The notes beneath the pieces are model-generated. The model did not search any database. It was given only the letters and a program-made list of their open reading frames with translations, and was not told the origin of the DNA. Below, in pieces: positions 1 to 5,167 of a DNA stretch of 5,167 nucleotides. A program made the translations under genes and the position numbers. The stretch is taken from contig CAMLOB010000343.1 in the NCBI GenBank assembly GCA_946481475.1, positions 1 through 5,167 of the forward strand, read 5' to 3'. The stretch comes from an uncultured Chlorobiota bacterium. GTDB taxonomy: Bacteria; Bacteroidota; Kapaibacteriia; OLB7. Numbering within the stretch: position 1 is the stretch's first letter; each line of letters begins with the position of its first letter.

Positions 1-1
1 G

Positions 2-1081
2 GGAATCGCCGTTGACGGGGATGGGAACGTCTTTGTGGCCGGACGGATCGAGGGGACGACAACCTTCAGCGGCAAGTCGGTGAGTGGAGTGGGGGAGAAC
101 GATGTGGTGCTGGCGAAATATTCGTCGAGCGGCGATATCCTCTGGGTGACGAGCGGCGGCGGAGCCGGTATGGACTGGGCCAACGGCGTGACGGTCGATG
201 CCGACGGGAACAGCTATGTGGTCGGTTTCTTCTCCGGCAGCGCCACGTTCGGAACGGCGCAACTGACCTCATCGGGAAACTACGACATCTTTGTGGCCAG
301 CTACGATCCGGAAGGGAACTTCCGCTGGGCGAAGTCGGCCGGAGGAAGCGGACAGGATGAAGGATATGCCGTGGCGGTCGATCCGGCCGGAGACGTGTAC
401 ATGACCGGTATCGCCGTCGGCAACGTCAGTTTCGGCGGCACCTCGTTTGCTGCCGGCACGAAGGCCGGATTCCTTGCGAAGTACGGAGCCGACGGTTCGT
501 TCAAGTGGGTGAAGGGATCGGCCGGGAACAGCACCGCCGAGAGTATCTCGATCAACGGAGCCGGAGATGTCTTCATCTGCGGCACTTTCTCCGGCAATCT
601 GACGCTCGGAACGCAATCGGCTTCCAGTGCCGGAGCCGAGGATGTCTACGTAGCACGGTATGACGCATCGGGGATCGCCGGTGCCCTCTGGAGAATCGGC
701 GGGAGCGGAAGCGACGGGACGGCAGGTTTCGGACAGGCGATGGAGGTGGTGGCCGCGCAGGACAGCGGCTTCTACGTGACGAGCAGCTTCTCGAACAGCC
801 TGACGCTGGGTGAGCTTTCAGCCGAGAGTGCGGGGGAGATGGACATCTTCCTGGCCCGTTTCGGCAAGAGTGGTGATGCCCGCTGGATGGTGACCGCACA
901 GGGGACCGGACGGGAGCACTTCGTCTCGCTCGGCGTCGACGGCTACAACAACTGCTATCTGCTCGGCAACTACTTCTCGCCGACCTGCACCATCGGTTCG
1001 ATTACCCTGCCGCGCACCGGCACGATCGATATGCTGATCGCAAAGGTGAAGGATCTGTCGGTCTCCGGAGGAGAGTTGCCG
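2..1081 (+). repeat. Array of about six SBBP (beta-propeller) repeats within the surface protein
   Basis: Repeat units begin near nucleotides 2, 188, 371, 545, 740 and 923. The conserved cores are VDGDGNVFVAG, VDADGNSYVVG, VDPAGDVYMTG and INGAGDVFICG. The fifth (VVAAQDSGFYVTS) and sixth (VDGYNNCYLLG) are more diverged, and the sixth lacks the W-x-GG tail and runs straight into the linker. Repeats diverge enough at DNA level that they are old protein repeats, not recent tandem duplications. More blades may lie to the left of the window, so the total cannot be given. Such repeats are thought to fold as a beta-propeller, usually a ligand- or partner-binding surface. Confidence 0.85.
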
Positions 1082-2395
1082 AAAGCAACCTTCAGCAACA
1101 CCCGGATCAACTTCGGAGAGATTCGCATCGGTTCTTCCACGAGCCGGACGATCACGGTCAAGCCGGGAAGTGGCGCCCCGCTTGAGATTCGCAAGGTCTA
1201 TCTGGACGATCCGGCGGCCGCTTCCAAGGGCTTTACGCTGACCGCTCCCGATGGGGGCGATCTTCCGGCGTCGCTCATCGATCCTTCACAGGAACTGGAG
1301 GTGACGCTCAAGCTGGATTCGCGGGTGGAGGGGGATGTTTTTACTTCGCTGGTGATCGAGACGAACGATCCTCTGGCTCCGAAGACGACGGTCTCGGTCT
1401 CGGCCTACGGCACAACCGGAACCGGAGAACTTCCGACAGCCGTCCTGAGCACGACGGAACTCGATTTCGGAAAAGTGGCGGTCGGCTACAACAGCCGGAA
1501 ATCTTTCACCATTACCGGCGGAAATGCTGCCGGACTGGAGGTACAGAAGGTCTCCTTCCGCGAACCGGGGAGTTTCGACATGGGGTTTGACCTGATTGCG
1601 CCGGAACGGAATGATCTGCCGATCTATCTGAATCCCGGAGAGAGTCTGGAAGTGATCGTGGAATTTACCGCTGCCGAATACGAACCGGTGGAGGCGACGC
1701 TGGTGGTGGAGACGAACGACGGACTGGAACCGGACCGGGAGGTGACGGTGCGGGGGAAGGGGAGCAACCTCCCGAAGGCGGAGCTTGACGGCTTCAGTCT
1801 GGACTTCGGCAAGACGAAGGTCGGGATTCCGGTGGAAGGGAAAGTGCGTGTGACCGCCGGAAGCGATGCCGGGCTGACGATCAGCGCGGTTTCGATCAAC
1901 GGTGCGGGGAAGGATGACTACCGGATCGTCTCTCCGGCATCGACAACGCTGCCGCTTGAACTTGAAGAAGGGGAGACCAGAGAAATGATTCTTGAATTTA
2001 CGCCGCAGGATACCGGAATCTCCGAGGCCCGCATTCTTATCGAAACGAACGATCCTTTCCTTCCGGAGGCTGCCGTTGAACTGAGCGGGTACGGCGAGCC
2101 GACATCGGTCTCCGGCGTTGCCGAAGAGAGAGGATTCAGGGGGGCATTCTCTCTGCTTCCCAATCCGATGTACCGTAATGGAGAAATCCTTCTGGACTTT
2201 CAGGTGCGGGGGGAGATGCGGGTGAGTGTGATCGACATGAGCGGCAGGAAAGTGCTGGAGGTCTACGAAGGGGAGTATCGCGGAGGAGAGATGCGCATCT
2301 CCTGCGACGTGCGCGGACTTGAGACCGGGACCTACTTCTGCATGGTCGAGATCGGGGGAGAACAGTTCTATCGGATGCTGGCAGTACGGAAATAA
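2..2395 (+). CDS. Large secreted surface protein, 5'-partial: SBBP beta-propeller repeats, three choice-of-anchor D modules, T9SS sorting domain
   Basis: The frame is open to the left edge, giving 797 residues in the window. A GTG at 35 is not the start, because residues before it (GIAVDGDGNVF) already form the D-x-x-G-N-V-F-V-A-G core of a propeller repeat. Residues 1-360 hold about six SBBP-type repeats of 52-65 residues with the pattern VD..GN.Y..G, a D-[IV]-F-[VL]-A-[KR]-Y strand, then W and GG. Residues 362-700 hold three choice-of-anchor D (ASH/HYDIN-like) modules, each starting with a [LI]-[DN]-F-G strand and ending near ETNDP. Residues 716-797 are a Por/T9SS type A sorting domain with LLPNP, VIDMSGRKVLE and a GTYF strand. 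From family knowledge, such proteins cross the outer membrane by T9SS and are anchored or released at the surface; the ligand is unknown. The signal peptide should lie upstream of the window. The gene ends in TAA 38 nt before a hairpin. The architecture is clear; the biological role is not. Confidence 0.93.
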   Translation, partial: GIAVDGDGNVFVAGRIEGTTTFSGKSVSGVGENDVVLAKYSSSGDILWVTSGGGAGMDWANGVTVDADGNSYVVGFFSGSATFGTAQLTSSGNYDIFVASYDPEGNFRWAKSAGGSGQDEGYAVAVDPAGDVYMTGIAVGNVSFGGTSFAAGTKAGFLAKYGADGSFKWVKGSAGNSTAESISINGAGDVFICGTFSGNLTLGTQSASSAGAEDVYVARYDASGIAGALWRIGGSGSDGTAGFGQAMEVVAAQDSGFYVTSSFSNSLTLGELSAESAGEMDIFLARFGKSGDARWMVTAQGTGREHFVSLGVDGYNNCYLLGNYFSPTCTIGSITLPRTGTIDMLIAKVKDLSVSGGELPKATFSNTRINFGEIRIGSSTSRTITVKPGSGAPLEIRKVYLDDPAAASKGFTLTAPDGGDLPASLIDPSQELEVTLKLDSRVEGDVFTSLVIETNDPLAPKTTVSVSAYGTTGTGELPTAVLSTTELDFGKVAVGYNSRKSFTITGGNAAGLEVQKVSFREPGSFDMGFDLIAPERNDLPIYLNPGESLEVIVEFTAAEYEPVEATLVVETNDGLEPDREVTVRGKGSNLPKAELDGFSLDFGKTKVGIPVEGKVRVTAGSDAGLTISAVSINGAGKDDYRIVSPASTTLPLELEEGETREMILEFTPQDTGISEARILIETNDPFLPEAAVELSGYGEPTSVSGVAEERGFRGAFSLLPNPMYRNGEILLDFQVRGEMRVSVIDMSGRKVLEVYEGEYRGGEMRISCDVRGLETGTYFCMVEIGGEQFYRMLAVRK
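1085..2101 (+). repeat. Three tandem choice-of-anchor D / ASH-like beta-sandwich modules
   Basis: Modules span about 1085-1435, 1436-1774 and 1775-2101. Each starts with a strand such as INFGEIRIG, LDFGKVAVG or LDFGKTKVG. Each then has a TITVKPGSGAPLEIRKV-like strand pair, an L-P/L-E-P-G/E-E-x-L/R-E turn before a hydrophobic strand, and the closing motif ETNDPLAP, ETNDGLEP or ETNDPFLP (at 1358, 1709 and 2042). The spacing of that motif is 117 then 111 codons, which fixes the module length. They probably form a rigid stalk between the propeller and the sorting domain; that role is inferred. Confidence 0.85.
2147..2392 (+). other. T9SS type A C-terminal sorting domain (Por secretion signal)
   Basis: The last 82 residues show the usual order of this signal: FSLLPNPM, a short strand (EILLDFQVRGEMRVSVIDM), SGRKVLE, then DVRGLETGTYFCMVEIGG and a basic end LAVRK. 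In T9SS bacteria this domain directs the folded protein through the outer-membrane translocon and is normally cleaved, with anionic LPS attachment in some species. Its presence is the strongest taxonomic clue in the window, as T9SS is confined to the Bacteroidota and close relatives. Confidence 0.9.
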
Positions 2396-2433
2396 AACCG
2401 AAGGTACCATTTACTTGAGGCCGGCTTCCGCGT

Positions 2434-2480
2434 GACGAGTGCCGGGTATCCACACTGCCGACGGATGCCCGGCACTTGTC
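2434..2480 (+). terminator. Strong hairpin downstream of the surface protein gene, possible terminator
   Basis: The left arm GACGAGTGCCGGGTATCC (2434-2451) pairs with the right arm GGATGCCCGGCACTTGTC (2463-2480). That is 18 bp with two G-U wobbles and no bulge, around an 11-nt loop. It lies 38 nt after the TAA of the surface protein gene. Only three T residues follow (2482-2484), so it is a poor match to a classical intrinsic terminator. It may still end or stabilise the upstream transcript, or be a dispersed palindromic repeat copy. Confidence 0.5.
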
Positions 2481-2521
2481 GTTTCCGGAAATATCCGAGT
2501 CTGCCGGTCAGCCGACGGAAA

Positions 2522-2563
2522 GATCCGTGCCGATCCGTTCAATCCGTCCGATCTGTGTACTAT
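2522..2563 (+). promoter_or_regulatory. Four short direct repeats next to a possible -10 element upstream of the DUF3565-cupin gene
   Basis: The hexamer ATCCGT occurs at 2523, 2533 and 2542, and as ATCTGT at 2551, a spacing of 10, 9 and 9 nt, close to one helical turn. In longer form the units read GATCCGTGC, GATCCGTTC, AATCCGTCC and GATCTGTGT. TACTAT at 2558-2563 touches the last unit and could be a -10 box 40 nt before the start codon. No good -35 is seen and no Bacteroidia-type TAnnTTTG. This is a guess at a control region. Confidence 0.25.
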
Positions 2564-2591
2564 TACCCTGAGAACGCACATCAAACGGAAT

Positions 2592-2601
2592 GGAGAAGGA
2601 G
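2592..2601 (+). promoter_or_regulatory. Ribosome binding site of the DUF3565-cupin gene
   Basis: The purine tract GGAGAAGGAG ends 2 nt before the ATG at 2604. The inner AAGGAG is closer than usual, while the outer GGAG (2592-2595) sits 8 nt away, a normal distance. The tract supports the ATG at 2604 over in-frame GTG codons further upstream, which would put the non-coding hairpin inside the gene. Confidence 0.65.
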
Positions 2602-2603
2602 AT

Positions 2604-3065
2604 ATGCAACGGAAGATCATCGGCTTTCACCGGGATGAAGAAGATCACTGGGTTGCCGAACTCGACTGCGGTCACGGACAGCACATGCGCCACACGCCCC
2701 CTTTCTTCGAGCGCCCCTGGACGCAGACCGAGGAGGGACGGCGTTCGCGACTCGGAACGACGGTGGAGTGCGTCAAGTGTGATCAGTTCGAGTGGCCGGA
2801 AGGGCTGACGGAATTTCGGCGGACACCGGAGTATACCGGCGAAACGATGCCCGAAGGACTGCGGAAAGATCACGCAACGAAGGAGGGGGTGTGGGGGAAG
2901 ATCAACGTGATCGAAGGAGAAGTGATCTATCGACCGGAAATCGGTGGGCCGGTCCGCCTGGATCCTTCCCGTCCCGGCATTGTGGTACCGGAGATGAAAC
3001 ACAGTCTGGAGAGGATCGGAGATGTCCGGTTCGTTGTGGTGTTCTATCGTCCCCCGGTCAATTGA
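2604..3065 (+). CDS. DUF3565 - TehB/YeaR-like cupin (DUF1971) fusion protein
   Basis: The 153-aa protein has two parts. Residues 1-66 match DUF3565: HRDEEDHWVAELDCGHGQHMRH followed by PP, RPW, EEGR and a C-x-x-C. C22, H24, H27, H30, C56 and C59 could bind a metal such as zinc (inferred from spacing). Residues 69-150 match DUF1971, the TehB/YeaR-like cupin: FRRTPEYT, LRKDHATKEGVWG, an INVIEGEVIYR strand, LDPSRPGIVVPEMKH and a VRFVVVFYRP end. In TehB this type of domain precedes a methyltransferase linked to tellurite resistance; in YeaR it stands alone. Neither case gives a firm activity, and no methyltransferase follows here. No signal peptide or membrane segment is seen, so it is probably cytoplasmic. 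It stands as its own unit, 208 nt after the surface protein gene and convergent with the OmpA-like gene. ATG 2604 is preferred because the family match starts at once (MQRKIIGFHRD). Confidence 0.9.
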   Translation: MQRKIIGFHRDEEDHWVAELDCGHGQHMRHTPPFFERPWTQTEEGRRSRLGTTVECVKCDQFEWPEGLTEFRRTPEYTGETMPEGLRKDHATKEGVWGKINVIEGEVIYRPEIGGPVRLDPSRPGIVVPEMKHSLERIGDVRFVVVFYRPPVN

Positions 3066-3104
3066 TGTTCGGCAAGTCGGGGAGAAGGGGATCAGACGGA
3101 ATAA

Positions 3105-5099
3105 TCACTGTACATCCGGATCCAGAACGACTTCCAGAGTCCCTGCATCGGCCCCGGTTGCCACGCTGATTCCCTCCGGAAGCATACCGGCGGTGCCGAA
3201 CGTCTCTTCGGTGATTTCCCTGATCTTCCTCTGCGTCAGCGGAAACTCTCCTTCCCGGCTGTCGGGTAGAAGAAGGGAGACTTGACCGATCGTTGTCATA
3301 TTCGAGATTCCCCGCAGCAACGCTTCCCGGAACAGCCGTTCTCCTTCCTCCCGGTCGGTCGGGATAGGGATAACAAGTATTCTGCGGTTTCCTTTCTCCA
3401 CCGGATTCCGGACAAACCGGACGATCATCGTGTCCTGTGCCGAGGTCCGGGTGCCGCTGCTGTCGACCACGTTCAGCACGGCAATCAGGGGAGTTTCCTT
3501 TCCGGCGGTATCTCCTCCGGCAATAGCGTCCCAGGCAATGTCTTCCGGATCGGCTGCATCGGAGTACCGGGCGACGATCTTCTCTCCCTGACTGATTGTG
3601 ATCGACCAGGAGGCGAGGCCTGCTTCTGCGGTGATTCGGGGGGCGATGCGGATCGTGGGAGGGTGAAACCGACGGGTGATCCGTTGAACGATCAGGGGGG
3701 CCTTCATCTGTTCGGGAGAGAGCCGGATGCTGATCTCCTGCTGTTCTTTCCCTCTCTCCTTCACGCTGATTCTGTCCGGCTCGACAGACCAGACATCGTG
3801 CAGATAGTCGACAACGTTTGCGATGCGACGACGCAGAAGTTCGGGGTCTCCGCCGACCGGAACGCCCGCTTCGATGTTCAGCAGAGCGGTCGGGTTGTTT
3901 CGCAGGCGTTCCCCGATGATGTTCAGCAGTTCGCGTCTGACCGACTCCACATTCCCCTGAATCGAATCGACCGAGAAGGTGCCGACCCGTTCCGCAGAGA
4001 GCAGGCGGTATCGTCCGGAGAGGCTCTCCTCTCCCGGGTTGAATTCCAGTGTGGTCGGGAGCGTGACGATGACCTCTTCCCGTATCTCGCCGGTGAGGAT
4101 ACGGGCGGAATCCGATCGCTGAAGATGTTGGTCGACGCTGAAGATGTCGAGCGTTGCGCTCGGAGGGGGGAATGTGCGGGCCGTATCGTTCGGCAATCCA
4201 TTGTCGTTCCCCTCATTCTCGGCCAGGGGAGGAGTCGCGGGAGGCTCGGATGGCGGAAAGGCGTAGCGGAGCGAAAGGTGAAAGCCGCCGCTCAGCGTGG
4301 ATCGTTGAAGTTCGGCTACAGGACCGAGCAGATCGAGTCGCAACGAGAGGCCCGGTACGATCTGCAGACGTTGTCCGGCCGGCAGGCGGTACTCCCCCCG
4401 GACGACTCCGCCGAATCCGAACGGCCGGATCGAAAAGGATGTTCCTCCGGTCATCTCCCGTTCCACCGATCCGTCCTCAAAAAGGCGTGAAGGGGGACCG
4501 AGCAGGTAATCGTACTGACCGAATTCTTCTCCGAACTGATAGCTGAAGGCGGGACCGACGGCGAGCTCAACGTGATCCCCCAGGGCAATCGTGCCGAGAA
4601 CTTCAAGTTGCAGCGTGGAGAAAGAGGAAAGGAACCGGAACTCCCGTTCCAGCTCCACCACGGCATTCTCCTCCGGATCGTAGATCCGTTGCGGGTCGAG
4701 CGGCAGGGCAGTGAAGCGTTCGAAGCTCCTGCTCCATCCCAGACCGAGTGCGGTGCCGACGTTCCCCCCCGGAAATCGCGGGAACCGGATGCTCCCGGCG
4801 ATCCGCAGGCGTTCGCTCAACCCGTCGGAGAAGAGACCGCAGCCGGCCGATCCGTCGAACACGGGAAATTCACCGAATGCGTTCCCCCGTTCGTATCCGG
4901 TCTCGATACCGAGAACAATCGGCGGCTTTTCCTTTTGCTGGGCGGTGAGGGAAAAGAGGGGGAAAACGATCAGACATGCGCGGAGCAGGATCCGGAGGGG
5001 AGCTCGATGCGGTGGAACGTACAGCCGGAAGAACGCAGAAGAGACTTCCGCACACCGGGTGAGTTCCGTTGTCGTGGTGATGTCGATCCGGTCGTGCAT
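3105..5099 (-). CDS. Outer-membrane beta-barrel protein with degenerate OmpA-like periplasmic modules
   Basis: The 664-aa protein has a hydrophobic stretch (residues 36-51) ending SLTA-QQ, a likely signal peptidase I site after residue 53. Residues 60-282 alternate hydrophobic and polar residues with many Gly and aromatic positions (GIETGYERG, LGLGWSRSF, VGPAFSYQFG, GFHLSLRYAF), as in an outer-membrane barrel. A proline-rich linker follows (283-314). Residues 341-458 resemble an OmpA-like domain: NIIGERLRNNPTALLNIEAG, then RRRIANVVDYLHDVWSVEPDRISV. Residues 478-565 look like an Ig-like beta module. Residues 573-664 may be a second, strongly eroded OmpA-like module. In this family the barrel anchors the protein and the OmpA part contacts peptidoglycan; here the binding signature is damaged, so binding is uncertain. 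The ATG at 5099 is supported by AGGGAG 6 nt upstream. It follows another gene by 3 nt and is probably in its operon. The architecture resembles proteins I know from Kapabacteria-like genomes. Confidence 0.85.
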   Translation of the reverse strand: MHDRIDITTTTELTRCAEVSSAFFRLYVPPHRAPLRILLRACLIVFPLFSLTAQQKEKPPIVLGIETGYERGNAFGEFPVFDGSAGCGLFSDGLSERLRIAGSIRFPRFPGGNVGTALGLGWSRSFERFTALPLDPQRIYDPEENAVVELEREFRFLSSFSTLQLEVLGTIALGDHVELAVGPAFSYQFGEEFGQYDYLLGPPSRLFEDGSVEREMTGGTSFSIRPFGFGGVVRGEYRLPAGQRLQIVPGLSLRLDLLGPVAELQRSTLSGGFHLSLRYAFPPSEPPATPPLAENEGNDNGLPNDTARTFPPPSATLDIFSVDQHLQRSDSARILTGEIREEVIVTLPTTLEFNPGEESLSGRYRLLSAERVGTFSVDSIQGNVESVRRELLNIIGERLRNNPTALLNIEAGVPVGGDPELLRRRIANVVDYLHDVWSVEPDRISVKERGKEQQEISIRLSPEQMKAPLIVQRITRRFHPPTIRIAPRITAEAGLASWSITISQGEKIVARYSDAADPEDIAWDAIAGGDTAGKETPLIAVLNVVDSSGTRTSAQDTMIVRFVRNPVEKGNRRILVIPIPTDREEGERLFREALLRGISNMTTIGQVSLLLPDSREGEFPLTQRKIREITEETFGTAGMLPEGISVATGADAGTLEVVLDPDVQ

Positions 5100-5102
5100 G
5101 GT

Positions 5103-5167
5103 CTACTCCCTGATCAGCCGACCAGTGAAGAGGCGCTGACCGATCCACAGTTCGATAAAGTAGTGGC
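5103..5167 (-). CDS. C-terminal end of a probable T9SS cargo protein (partial, runs off the right edge)
   Basis: Only the last 20 codons and the TAG stop are in the window, reading HYFIELWIGQRLFTGRLIRE. They align without gaps up to the conserved F with the tail of the left-hand surface protein's sorting domain (TYFCMVEIGGEQFYRMLAVRK): Y-F at positions 2-3, I-G at 8-9 and F at 13 are shared, and both end in a short basic tail. The codon before H ends in GC, so Gly, as in the usual G-x-Y-F motif, is possible. I infer a T9SS type A sorting domain. The stop is 3 nt before the ATG of the OmpA-like gene, which indicates one operon. The rest of the protein cannot be seen. Confidence 0.6.
   Translation of the reverse strand, partial: HYFIELWIGQRLFTGRLIRE
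5106..5111 (-). promoter_or_regulatory. Shine-Dalgarno of the OmpA-like gene, inside the upstream coding sequence
   Basis: On the minus strand AGGGAG lies 6 nt before the ATG at 5099. It overlaps the last two sense codons (AGG GAG) of the upstream gene, whose TAG stop (5105-5103) sits between the site and the start. This layout is typical of translational coupling within an operon and fixes the start, since no other ATG, GTG or TTG offers a better site before the signal peptide. Confidence 0.7.

Noticed and set aside
35..37. GTG as the start of the surface protein
   Set aside because: It falls inside a propeller repeat whose core continues to its left, and no signal peptide follows it.
1286..2410. 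Long open frame of 374 codons on the minus strand opposite the surface protein gene
   Set aside because: Its translation is rich in His, Arg and Pro with no recognisable domain, and it lies wholly opposite clear sorting-domain and anchor-D modules. It is a by-product of GC-rich codon use.
2558..2563. TACTAT as a firm sigma-70 promoter
   Set aside because: No matching -35 hexamer lies 16-18 nt upstream, and the Bacteroidia-type consensus is absent, so it is kept only as part of a low-confidence control region.
2439..2603. Upstream extension of the DUF3565-cupin gene to a GTG at 2439
   Set aside because: The added 55 residues resemble no domain and would run through the hairpin and the repeat cluster. 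The purine tract and the family match both begin at the ATG at 2604.
3066..3104. Bidirectional terminator between the convergent genes
   Set aside because: The 39-bp gap has no clear inverted repeat followed by a T-tract on either strand. Only a weak C-run/G-run pairing spanning the stop codon of the cupin gene was seen.
3282..4490. Long open frame of 402 codons on the plus strand opposite the OmpA-like gene
   Set aside because: It has low-complexity Arg/Asp/Gly-rich sequence without family resemblance and overlaps the OmpA-like coding region. No good ribosome site precedes it.

Overview
The window looks like chromosomal DNA from a GC-rich member of the Bacteroidota/FCB group. The main evidence is a C-terminal domain of the type IX secretion (Por) sorting type at the end of the first gene, and a very similar C-terminal tail on a gene fragment at the right edge. 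The domain mix (SBBP beta-propeller repeats, choice-of-anchor D/ASH-like modules, an outer-membrane barrel joined to OmpA-like modules) resembles what I know from Kapabacteria/Ignavibacteria-like lineages. That lineage guess is by resemblance only and has not been tested by a search.

Layout. From the left edge to 2395 (+) runs the 3' part of a large secreted surface protein. It has about six SBBP propeller repeats, then three choice-of-anchor D modules, then a T9SS sorting domain. Its true start lies outside the window. Positions 2396-2603 are non-coding and hold an 18-bp-stem hairpin (2434-2480) and a run of four short direct repeats (2522-2558) just before the next gene. From 2604 to 3065 (+) lies a 153-aa cytoplasmic protein that joins a Cys/His-rich DUF3565 domain to a TehB/YeaR-like cupin (DUF1971). 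A 39-bp gap separates it from a convergent gene.

On the minus strand, 5099-3105 encodes a 664-aa outer-membrane protein: a signal peptide, a beta-barrel-like N-terminal half, a proline-rich linker, one recognisable but degenerate OmpA-like module, an Ig-like middle segment, and a C-terminal region that may be a second, strongly eroded OmpA-like module. Upstream of it (5167-5103) is the last 20 codons of another gene, ending 3 nt before the 664-aa gene's ATG, with the Shine-Dalgarno inside the upstream coding sequence. The two are very probably co-transcribed and may be translationally coupled.

Taken together the window is mainly cell-envelope biology: two probable T9SS cargo proteins and one OmpA-like envelope protein, with a small cupin protein of unknown function between the two transcription units. 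I see no RNA gene, mobile element, CRISPR array or phage gene. I do not see a convincing new multi-gene system. The most useful leads are the DUF3565-DUF1971 fusion, the loss of a key peptidoglycan-binding residue in the OmpA-like protein, and the pairing of that protein with a putative T9SS cargo gene.
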